38,389 nt of DNA, taken from assembly GCA_964604675.1 (NCBI GenBank), contig CAZSAT010000068.1, positions 1-38,389 of the forward strand, in the 5' to 3' direction. This DNA comes from CAZSAT01 sp964604675 (GTDB lineage Bacteria > Myxococcota_A > UBA796 > CAJQPC01). This document shows, piece by piece, positions 32,190 through 38,389 of the stretch. Positions within the stretch are counted from its first letter, which is position 1. Every line of letters begins with the position of its first letter. The translations under genes were made by a program, and so were the position numbers. The notes beneath the pieces are model-generated. The model did no database searches. It saw only the letters and a program-made list of their open reading frames with translations, and was not told the DNA's origin.

Positions 32190-32971
32190 TGGATCGCCGT
32201 CGCGAAGCGCTCGCCGCGGAAGCTGCCGAAGTGGGGGATGTCCCCTTCGCAGACGTTCCAGGAGAGCCAGATGGTCACCGCGCGTCCCAGCAGGTGGCTT
32301 CGCGGCACGAAGCCCCAGACCCTCGAGTCGGCGCTGTTGTCGCGGTTGTCGCCCATGACGAAGTAGTGCCCGTCGGGCACCGTCCGGGGCGACATGTCAC
32401 CGATGGTCATCAAGCGGCTGTTCAGGATGGGGTGCGGGTGGCCCTCGAGCTGCTCGGTCAGCAGGGTCTGCTCCTGGGCGCGGCAGCCATCGTCGATGAA
32501 GGTGTAGGTGCCCTCATGCTCCCTGGCCTGCTCGATGCCGTTCAGGAAGACGGCGTTCCGACGCACCTCGATGGTGTCGCCGGGCAGCGCCACGATGCGC
32601 TTGATGTAGTCGAGCTTGGGATCGGGGGGGTACTTGAAGACCACCACGTCGCCGCGCGCCGGCTCCCGCCAGGCGACCAGCTCCGCGGTGCCGATGGGCA
32701 GCCAGAGGAAGCTCCCGTTCTCGAGGTCCGGCCAGGGCACGTGGAGCCCGTAGCTGAGCATGTTCACGAAGATGTGGTCGCCGATCTCGAGCGTGGGCAC
32801 CATGGAGCCCGATGGGATGCGGAAGGGCCTCAGCAGGGTGCTCCACATCAAGAGCAGGATGCCGATGGCCGTAACGCCCACGACCAGCAGGTTTGTCATC
32901 CACGCGACGACGTCGCTGCCCCCCTCCTCGTCCTCGTAGTCGAGGATGTCCGGCTCGACGGGTGCTTTCAC
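32186..32971 (-). CDS. Signal peptidase I (LepB), copy B
   Basis: 261 residues from GTG 32971; ATG 33004 would give 272 residues but would overlap the divergent Nudix start. The acidic leader (PVEPDILDYEDEEGG) precedes one membrane helix (about 22-43). The catalytic motifs are complete: SGSMVPTLEIGDHI with S56, LDYIKRIVALPGD with its Lys, and MGDNRDNSADSRVWG. An insert matches copy A (TFIDDGCRAQ) and a second Cys follows (NVCEGD). Strong tandem paralogue, so both are predicted to be active. The divergent Nudix gene starts 31 nt away. Confidence 0.93.
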   Translation of the reverse strand: MKAPVEPDILDYEDEEGGSDVVAWMTNLLVVGVTAIGILLLMWSTLLRPFRIPSGSMVPTLEIGDHIFVNMLSYGLHVPWPDLENGSFLWLPIGTAELVAWREPARGDVVVFKYPPDPKLDYIKRIVALPGDTIEVRRNAVFLNGIEQAREHEGTYTFIDDGCRAQEQTLLTEQLEGHPHPILNSRLMTIGDMSPRTVPDGHYFVMGDNRDNSADSRVWGFVPRSHLLGRAVTIWLSWNVCEGDIPHFGSFRGERFATAIQ

Positions 32972-33002
32972 CGGCGGGGTGTAACCCGATAGGGGACACG
33001 GC

Positions 33003-33578
33003 ATGGGCCGACAACGCCTCCGCCGCGCACTGGCTTCCCGCGCTCCCGCGCGGCCGTCGTTGTTGGCCACGGGCGCCCCTCGGGCAGCGGTCGCGCTCGC
33101 TCTCGCACCGGGGCCGGCCGGGCTCGACCTGCTGATGATCAAGCGTGCCGAGCATCCCGCGGATCCCTGGTCCGGGCACATGGCGTTCCCCGGAGGTCGC
33201 GTCGACCCGGAGGATGATGGGCCGCTTGCGGCCGCCCATCGCGAGTGCCGGGAGGAGCTAGCGCTGTCGCTCGCCGGCGCGGAGCTGAGCGGTGAGCTGG
33301 ACCCGGTGCACTCCCCCGTTCGTCGCCGGCTCGTGGTGCACGCCTACGTGTTCCTGTTGCCCGAGAAGCCTGCGCTCGCGCCGAACGAGGAGGTCGCGTC
33401 GGCCCACTGGTTCGGGCTCGACCGCTTCGTCGCGGACGAAGGGCGTGCCACCTTCCAGCTCCCGCTGCGGGGGGTGACGATGCGCATGCCCTGCGTCGAC
33501 CTGGACGGCTGCCGCATCTGGGGCATGTCCCTCCGCATGATCGACGATCTGCTGGCCAGGCTCCGGGAGACCGAATGA
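33003..33578 (+). CDS. Nudix hydrolase, CoA pyrophosphatase-like
   Basis: 191 residues, ATG 33003 with AGGGGA 6 nt upstream. The Nudix box spans about residues 60-85: FPGGRVDPEDDGPLAAAHRE then CREELAL. The two-residue insert before RE and the GGRVDPED pattern match the NudL/NUDT7-type CoA diphosphatase subfamily. The terminal Gly of the box is replaced by Ala, so activity may differ. Cytosolic. It overlaps the next gene by 4 nt. Confidence 0.87.
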   Translation: MGRQRLRRALASRAPARPSLLATGAPRAAVALALAPGPAGLDLLMIKRAEHPADPWSGHMAFPGGRVDPEDDGPLAAAHRECREELALSLAGAELSGELDPVHSPVRRRLVVHAYVFLLPEKPALAPNEEVASAHWFGLDRFVADEGRATFQLPLRGVTMRMPCVDLDGCRIWGMSLRMIDDLLARLRETE

Positions 33579-34873
33579 CCCTCTGGATGTTGACCGCGCT
33601 CGCCGCTTCGCCCGAGAAGCACGCGGCGCGCCTGGTGAAGAAGTGCGAGAAGCCCGACCCGGAGGCCTGCATCGAGCTGGGTTGGTTGACCCTCGCCGGC
33701 GAGGTGGTGCAGAAGGACTACGACGAGGCCATCAGGCTGTTCGGCTTCGGGTGCAACGCCAACGTGCCGGAAGGCTGTGTGGGGCTCGCGCGGCTCAGCC
33801 TCGAGGATCCCCGCTTCGACCTGAAGACCCAGATGAAGGTGAACAAGAAGGCCTGTGCCTTGATGGATGCGACGGCCTGCGACTGGCTGAGCGCGAGGAA
33901 CGCCGAGGAGCGCCTGGTAGCCGACGCCGAGCGGGAGGCCTTCTACGCCGCGGAGGCCGAGGCCCTGGCCGCCCGCACGCTCGCCATCGACCTCGAAGCG
34001 CGGAGCGTGGCCGATGAGTCGGCCGAGGATCTAGTCGCGGCCCTCGCGTCCAGCGGCATGGGCAACCCGACGGCGGACGAAGAGCACCGCGCGCGCCTGA
34101 CCGTGTCCGGTGCCGCCGGCACCGCGCGCGAGGCCTGGGCGGTGCTGTCACCCGCGGCCGACCTCGGCTTCTCCACGCTCCTGGTGGGCGAGGAGGCCCT
34201 GGAGGTGCGCTTGCCGTGGTCGGGCCCGGCCGGGGAGCGCGTGTTTCCCGACCCCCACGCCGAGTTTGCGAGCGGCGAGGTCTTGCCGGTGCTCGTGCTC
34301 GACGAACGAGGCTTCCAGGTGCTCGGCGTCGATCACGAGCTCCGAAGGCCTGGGGAGCCGGACCTCTCCTCGATCCCCTGTCCCCAGGACTGCAGCCGAG
34401 GCTACGACATCGAGACGCTCCACGAGGTGCTCTGGACGGTGAAGAAGCGGAACCACGGCTCCAATGGGCTCTTGGTGGTGGCCGGGCCCGACGTGGCCTG
34501 GGCCAACGTGCTTCGGACGCTGGACGCCGTTGTCGCTGTCCCGGGCACGGCGATCGAGACCTCGCGTACCTTGTTCCCGAACCCGTACCTGCTCGTCGGC
34601 TCGGTCGTGGGCGATCCCGAGCCGCTCCACCCCGACTCCTCGAACCCCGACAAGGCCCCTGATGGGGATCTGCCCCGGCGCACCCTTCGTGTGGCGCACG
34701 GCGATCCGGGAGCGTGCTCGCTCGACGGTGGGGTGTGGGTGGCGGCCACCGCGGTGGGGGCCCCCTTCGTCACGGTCGCGCTCGACGACGCCCCGACGTG
34801 CGCGCTGGAGCTCGCCGACACACTGGTGCCCGGAGCCATCGCGCGCAACCCGAGCCTGACGCTCTTCGAGTAG
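33575..34873 (+). CDS. Secreted Sel1-repeat protein with ExbD-like region
   Basis: 432 residues. Short signal MTLWMLTALAAS without basic residues. Residues about 25-110 contain Sel1-like repeats (CIELGWLTLAGEVVQKDYDE, AIRLFGFGCNANVPEGCVG). A long acidic helical segment follows (about 110-160). The second half resembles a stand-alone ExbD-type periplasmic domain (TLHEVLWTVKKRNHGSNG, LLVVAGPDVAWANVLRTLDAV), including the strand-helix-strand order. An envelope role is inferred. No exbB or tonB genes flank it, although a TonB-C protein is encoded at 30748-31443. It ends 2 nt before the convergent PP2C gene. Confidence 0.72.
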   Translation: MTLWMLTALAASPEKHAARLVKKCEKPDPEACIELGWLTLAGEVVQKDYDEAIRLFGFGCNANVPEGCVGLARLSLEDPRFDLKTQMKVNKKACALMDATACDWLSARNAEERLVADAEREAFYAAEAEALAARTLAIDLEARSVADESAEDLVAALASSGMGNPTADEEHRARLTVSGAAGTAREAWAVLSPAADLGFSTLLVGEEALEVRLPWSGPAGERVFPDPHAEFASGEVLPVLVLDERGFQVLGVDHELRRPGEPDLSSIPCPQDCSRGYDIETLHEVLWTVKKRNHGSNGLLVVAGPDVAWANVLRTLDAVVAVPGTAIETSRTLFPNPYLLVGSVVGDPEPLHPDSSNPDKAPDGDLPRRTLRVAHGDPGACSLDGGVWVAATAVGAPFVTVALDDAPTCALELADTLVPGAIARNPSLTLFE

Positions 34874-34875
34874 GG

Positions 34876-36156
34876 CTACCTGTCGTCCAGATCGATCTCG
34901 AGGAGCTCGAGATCCTGCGTGTCGATCGACGCCATCTGCTCGAGCACGCGGGCATTGGTGCTGCGGAGCAGCTGGCTCAGGCGGATCAACAAGCGCCACA
35001 GGAGCTTGTTCGCGAGCACCGCCTCCCCCTGGAGGAGCGCCAGGAACTCCCGGCCGCGGAGCACCAGCACCCGGGTGTCGCTGGTGGCCAGCGCGCTGGC
35101 CGAGCGGCGCGGACTGTCGAGGAAGGAGAGCTCACCGAAGAAGTCCGCTTCGCCGAGGTGCGCCAGCGCGACCCCGTCGCGCAGGATCTCCACCGATCCC
35201 GTCTCGACGACGAAGACCTCGCGGCCGCGGTCTTCCTGGCGGAAGATCATGGTGCCGCGCTCGTACTCGCGTGTCTCGGCGACCGACGCCACGGTGACCA
35301 GCTCCCGGTACGTGCAGACCGCGAACAACTCACAGCGGCGCAGGGCGTCGATGTGCTCGGCGGGGGCGATCCTCAGCTCGTCGCTGGCGTCTTCGGGCCG
35401 CTCGGCGGACAGCACCACCGCCGTGATGTTGTCCTTGCCGCCCCGGTGGTTCGCAAGGTTCACGAGGTCGTCGGCAGCGTCGGCGTCGGGCGCACGGAGC
35501 AGCTTCACCAGCTCCTCGCCCGCCACGTAGCCATGGAGTCCGTCGCTGCAGAGCAGGATGCGGTCGCCGGCCGCGAGGTCGACCTGGAGCAGATCGACCA
35601 GCACCGACGGGAAGGCGCCGAGCGCGCGGGTGATCACGTTCCGGTGCCGGGAGCGCTTGGCCTCTTCCTCGGTGAGCACTCCGGCCTTGATCTGTTCCTG
35701 GATCAGGCTGTGATCCTCGGTGATCTGGTGAGCCTCGCCGCTGCGGACCATGTAGACCCGCCCGTCCCCGACATGGGCGGTGAAGGCGGTGCCGTTGATC
35801 AGGAGCACGGCGTCGAGGGTGGTGCCCATGCGGCCGCTGGTGGCCAGGGTGGCGGAGGCTTCGTAGATCTCGGCGCAGGCCCGGACGAAGGCTTCCTGGA
35901 GCACGGACTCGACGTCGGCTGCGGTCTCCGGGCTCGGCGAAGCGCGGTAGTGAGCCAGCACATCCTTGCGCTGCACCACCTGCTCGCGCAGCACATCGCA
36001 CGCGAGCGCCGACGCGACCTCGCCGCGGCTGTGGCCGCCCATGCCATCGGCGACGGCGTACAGGCCGAGCTCGTCGTCGATCAGGTAGCGATCCTCGTTG
36101 TGGGAGCGCACCCGACCGACGTCGGAGCTGGACCAGGCAGAGACGGTGAGAGCCAT
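34876..36156 (-). CDS. PP2C-type Ser/Thr phosphatase fused to a cNMP-binding domain
   Basis: 426 residues. PP2C domain at about 1-255 with intact metal sites: SHNEDRY (E21, D22), VADGMGGHSRGE (D37, G38), GDGRVYMVRSG, CSDGLHGY (D205) and GKDNITAVVL (D242, N243). It is of the bacterial Stp/PphA type and can dephosphorylate kinase substrates. A cyclic-nucleotide-binding domain follows at about 272-395 (IFRQEDRGREVFVVETGS, FGELSFLDSPRRSASA, where the phosphate-binding cassette holds the RR pair). This suggests phosphatase control by cyclic nucleotide or another ligand. The degenerate paralogue lies 9 nt upstream in the same transcript. Confidence 0.93.
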   Translation of the reverse strand: MALTVSAWSSSDVGRVRSHNEDRYLIDDELGLYAVADGMGGHSRGEVASALACDVLREQVVQRKDVLAHYRASPSPETAADVESVLQEAFVRACAEIYEASATLATSGRMGTTLDAVLLINGTAFTAHVGDGRVYMVRSGEAHQITEDHSLIQEQIKAGVLTEEEAKRSRHRNVITRALGAFPSVLVDLLQVDLAAGDRILLCSDGLHGYVAGEELVKLLRAPDADAADDLVNLANHRGGKDNITAVVLSAERPEDASDELRIAPAEHIDALRRCELFAVCTYRELVTVASVAETREYERGTMIFRQEDRGREVFVVETGSVEILRDGVALAHLGEADFFGELSFLDSPRRSASALATSDTRVLVLRGREFLALLQGEAVLANKLLWRLLIRLSQLLRSTNARVLEQMASIDTQDLELLEIDLDDR

Positions 36157-36165
36157 GGAGGTTTG

Positions 36166-37389
36166 CTAACCCTCTCCGCCGCGCTCGCGCTCCAGCCCGG
36201 CCAGGCGGGAGGAGGTCTGCCGCAGGTGGGAGCTCAGCTCCAAGAGCATGTTCCAGAGCACCTTCACGGCCAGGGTGGGGTCGCTCTTCAGCAGGCGGAA
36301 GAAGGCCTCCCGGTGGATGACCAGGAGCTCGGCGTCCTCGGCCACGCGAACCGAGGCGGATCGCCGCGGCTCGTCGAGCAGGGCCATCTCGCCGAAGTTC
36401 GAGCCGGGGCCGAGCGCGGCGATGGCTTCGCCGTCCTTCTCCACCGTGAGCTGCCCCGCCACCACCAGGTACAGCTCCTGGCCCGCGTCGCCCTGGCGGA
36501 ACACCAGCGCGCCCGGCGGCAGCTTCACGGGGCGCGTGCAGCCCGCGATGGCGAGCAGCTCGGGCTCCGTGCAGTAGGCGAAGAGCGGGATGCGGGCCAG
36601 GGTGGCGAGTCGGCTGTGTCGGCGCGAACGCCGCACACCCTCGGCGCGTACGTCGCCGACCAGCACGCCGAGATCGTGGTTGGCTCCGGCCTCACGCGCT
36701 GCGGTGAGGATGCGGGCGGCCGCACCGTCCGCCTGTGGGTCGTCCGCGAGCTGTCCGAGGTGCAGCTCGTCGATGGCGTCGACCAGCCCCGGGGACAGCA
36801 ACAGGATCCGGTCGTGGGCGCTGAGGTGCAGGCTCATCGTCTCGGCGCGCGCCACCTGCTCCAGCCCACACGCGCGGGTCAGGCGCCGCTCGCTGGGGGT
36901 GGACTCGGGGGTGGGAGCGTCCGCGGTGGCACCGGTCACGTGGTCCTGCGTGAGGCGGTGGACGAGCCCCTTGCGACCGAGGTAGCAGCGGCCGTCCCCA
37001 ATGTGGGCGAGAAAGGCCACCTCACCCTGGCACAGCACCGCGTCGACCACGACGGCGAAGGTGGTGCGTTGGCGCCGACCGAAGATGTGCACCTCGCGGG
37101 ACGCGATGTTGAGCGCGTCGGCGAGGAGCGCCATCGCGCTCCGACGCAGGGGATCGTCGAGCGCCCCGTGGAGCTTCTTGAGCAGGGCCTCGTCGCGGGA
37201 GACCTGCGTGAAGAGGGTGTCGAGGACCAGCTCGGCGGCCGCGTGGGCGAGCTCGGGGCCAGCGTCTCCCTCGACAACGCGCCCGTGCGCCTGCGCCGCG
37301 AGCCCCCAGTCTCGATCCTCGCGCGCGACCACGGACGAGGGCGTGTCGCGCCTTGCCGGATCGAGGACGGTGTGAAGATGCAGGTTCAT
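36166..37389 (-). CDS. Degenerate PP2C-like domain fused to cNMP-binding domain
   Basis: 407 residues from ATG 37389. It shares the architecture of the downstream gene, but the PP2C metal motifs are lost: SHNED is replaced by AREDRD, DGMGGH by AHGRVVEGD, SDG by SPG (199-201), and DN by HD (NHDLGVLVG). The HIGDGRCYLGRKG strand is kept (129-141). The cNMP domain (about 262-390) keeps its cassette (FGEMALLDEPRRSASV). It is therefore a likely pseudophosphatase that could modulate the active paralogue. Residues of both cNMP domains are similar. The start overlaps the divergent gene at 37378 by 12 nt. Confidence 0.85.
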   Translation of the reverse strand: MNLHLHTVLDPARRDTPSSVVAREDRDWGLAAQAHGRVVEGDAGPELAHAAAELVLDTLFTQVSRDEALLKKLHGALDDPLRRSAMALLADALNIASREVHIFGRRQRTTFAVVVDAVLCQGEVAFLAHIGDGRCYLGRKGLVHRLTQDHVTGATADAPTPESTPSERRLTRACGLEQVARAETMSLHLSAHDRILLLSPGLVDAIDELHLGQLADDPQADGAAARILTAAREAGANHDLGVLVGDVRAEGVRRSRRHSRLATLARIPLFAYCTEPELLAIAGCTRPVKLPPGALVFRQGDAGQELYLVVAGQLTVEKDGEAIAALGPGSNFGEMALLDEPRRSASVRVAEDAELLVIHREAFFRLLKSDPTLAVKVLWNMLLELSSHLRQTSSRLAGLERERGGEG

Positions 37390-38389
37390 GGTCGGAGGGT
37401 CTCGCCCTCCGAGCTTATCGCCTTCCGAGGTCGCCCTCTGCTCGCTCGCCGCCCGGGACTGTTGCTCGCTCTCGAGGGGCTCGCCGTGGCGGCGTGGGTG
37501 GCGCTCGCCGCCTACATGGTCGCGACCCGCGAACCCGAGAGCCAGCTCCGCGCCATCGACCCGGCCGCCCTGGTCGTCGGCGAGAGCCAGGACACCTGGA
37601 TGGGCATCTATTTCCAGGGTCAGAAGGTGGGCTACGCGGTCACCGCGACCGCACCCACGAGCGATGGCGGCGTGCTGATGCAGAACCGGTCGGCGTTCTC
37701 GCTGGTCGCCTTCGGCGAGATCAAGGAAGTGGTCACCGCCGGTAGCGCCGTGCTCGACGCCGAGCACCGGCTGCAGCGCTTCGACTTCTTCATGTCGAGC
37801 GATCCGGTCCGGCTCGCGGCGCGCGGCGAGGTCCGGCCGGGTCAGGTGGTGATCGAGGTCCACCAGGCGGGGGAGGTGCAGACCGTGACCCTCCCCATGG
37901 ACGAAGCACCCCAGATCAGCCTGTCGTTGTCCCGCTACATGTCCACGCTCGGCGACCTCCACGAAGGCCAGGTGCACGAGGTGCCGTACTTCGACCCCGT
38001 CACGCTGGTGCAGGACAAGATGGTGCTTCGCGTGGTCGACACCGAGATCCTGCCCAACGGCGACGAGGCCTACTGGGTGGAGCGCTCCTTCGGCGAGCTG
38101 AGCACCAAGGTCCTCGTCACGCCGGACGGTCAGACCGTGCGCGAGGAAGGGGCGCTGGGGCTGAGCCTCGTGCGCGAGACCCAGGAACAGGCCCTGACCA
38201 TGCCTTCGGAGGGTGACCCGGTCGACATCATCGCGCTCTCCGCCGTCAAGCTGCAGGGCTTCCTCGAGGCCCCCCGCGAGACCACCTCCCTCGAGCTCGC
38301 CATCCTGCACGTCCCGCCCGAGAAGGTGTGGCACCAGCCCCCGCAGCAGGTGGTGGAAGGTGACAGGGTGCGGATCGAGTCGCCCATGG
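37378..38389 (+). CDS. Membrane-anchored protein, probable transglutaminase-like N-terminal part (partial)
   Basis: Open from ATG 37378 to the right edge (at least 337 codons; C-terminus beyond window). The N-terminus has a basic segment (ARRPG) before a membrane helix (LLLALEGLAVAAWVALAAYM). The following 270 residues (WMGIYFQGQKVGYAV, FFMSSDPVRLAARGE, SLSLSRYMSTLGDLHEG) match the pattern of the N-terminal domain that precedes transglutaminase-like domains in related deltaproteobacterial proteins. The catalytic Cys-His-Asp part is not in view, so the call is inference. The start is not certain; it overlaps the divergent gene by 12 nt. Confidence 0.65.
   Translation, partial: MQVHGRRVSPSELIAFRGRPLLARRPGLLLALEGLAVAAWVALAAYMVATREPESQLRAIDPAALVVGESQDTWMGIYFQGQKVGYAVTATAPTSDGGVLMQNRSAFSLVAFGEIKEVVTAGSAVLDAEHRLQRFDFFMSSDPVRLAARGEVRPGQVVIEVHQAGEVQTVTLPMDEAPQISLSLSRYMSTLGDLHEGQVHEVPYFDPVTLVQDKMVLRVVDTEILPNGDEAYWVERSFGELSTKVLVTPDGQTVREEGALGLSLVRETQEQALTMPSEGDPVDIIALSAVKLQGFLEAPRETTSLELAILHVPPEKVWHQPPQQVVEGDRVRIESPM

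Noticed and set aside
36166..38334. Extending the pseudophosphatase N-terminus to 38334
   Set aside because: The extra 315 residues are low-complexity and antisense to the convincing transglutaminase-like gene; ATG 37389 gives a natural start.

Overview
The window is GC-rich DNA, very probably from an uncultured member of the Myxococcota or a close relative. The indicators are two surface proteins ending in MYXO-CTERM-like tags (a GC.C or C.C motif, a hydrophobic helix, then Arg-Arg-Arg), an MXAN_6640-like metalloprotease, Cys/Asp-rich MopE-type lipoproteins with FG-GAP repeats, Hanks-type kinases with a pseudokinase, a PP2C phosphatase fused to a cNMP-binding domain, and a golvesin-like domain. 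I cannot assign an order. No tRNA, rRNA, CRISPR array, insertion sequence or prophage gene is visible. Genes are very densely packed: many neighbours share 4-nt ATGA, GTGA or TTGA overlaps.

Layout. 1-1590 (-): MopE/FG-GAP lipoprotein whose C-terminal part runs in frame into CbiG-like and then GGDEF-like sequence at the window edge, probably a chimera. 1703-3315 (-): TetR regulator and di-iron ferritin-fold protein. 3421-7428 (+): pentapeptide-repeat K+ channel, HDOD protein, second MopE/FG-GAP lipoprotein. 7441-11352 (-): lipoprotein, parvulin-like PPIase, HupE/UreJ membrane protein and secreted DUF3604 (PHP-like) protein, the last three translationally coupled. 11396-12061 (+): alpha/beta hydrolase. 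12039-15978 (-): large Rossmann protein, GT2 glycosyltransferase, MAPEG protein, Ser/Thr kinase. 15970-18163 (+): membrane protein of unknown function and golvesin/MYXO-CTERM protein. 18177-19025 (-): RNase Z-like hydrolase. 19130-20575 (+): DegP/HtrA lipoprotein. 20582-21409 (-): lipoprotein. 21488-23922 (+): FdhD and a GT-C-like membrane protein. 23898-24314 (-): divergent pyrophosphatase. 24352-25607 (+): lipoprotein and propeller-like protein. 25623-26636 (-): pseudokinase. 26696-29367 (+): GT-C-like membrane protein and YihY/BrkB. 29172-32971 (-): MXAN_6640-like metalloprotease, TonB-C protein and two tandem signal peptidases I. 33003-34873 (+): Nudix hydrolase and Sel1/ExbD-like protein. 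34876-37389 (-): active PP2C-cNMP protein and a degenerate PP2C-cNMP paralogue. 37378 to the right edge (+): N-terminal part of a membrane-anchored, probably transglutaminase-like protein.

Themes. The region is rich in envelope and surface proteins, their processing machinery (two signal peptidases I, DegP, PPIase) and phospho-signalling proteins (one active kinase, one pseudokinase, one active and one pseudo-phosphatase). Most exported proteins here carry unusually short signal peptides of about 7-12 residues with no basic residue at the N-terminus, while DegP in the same window has a normal one. The most interesting points are these minimal signals next to duplicated signal peptidases, the PPIase-HupE-DUF3604 operon, the active/inactive PP2C-cNMP pair, and the 196-nt antisense overlap between YihY and a MYXO-CTERM metalloprotease.
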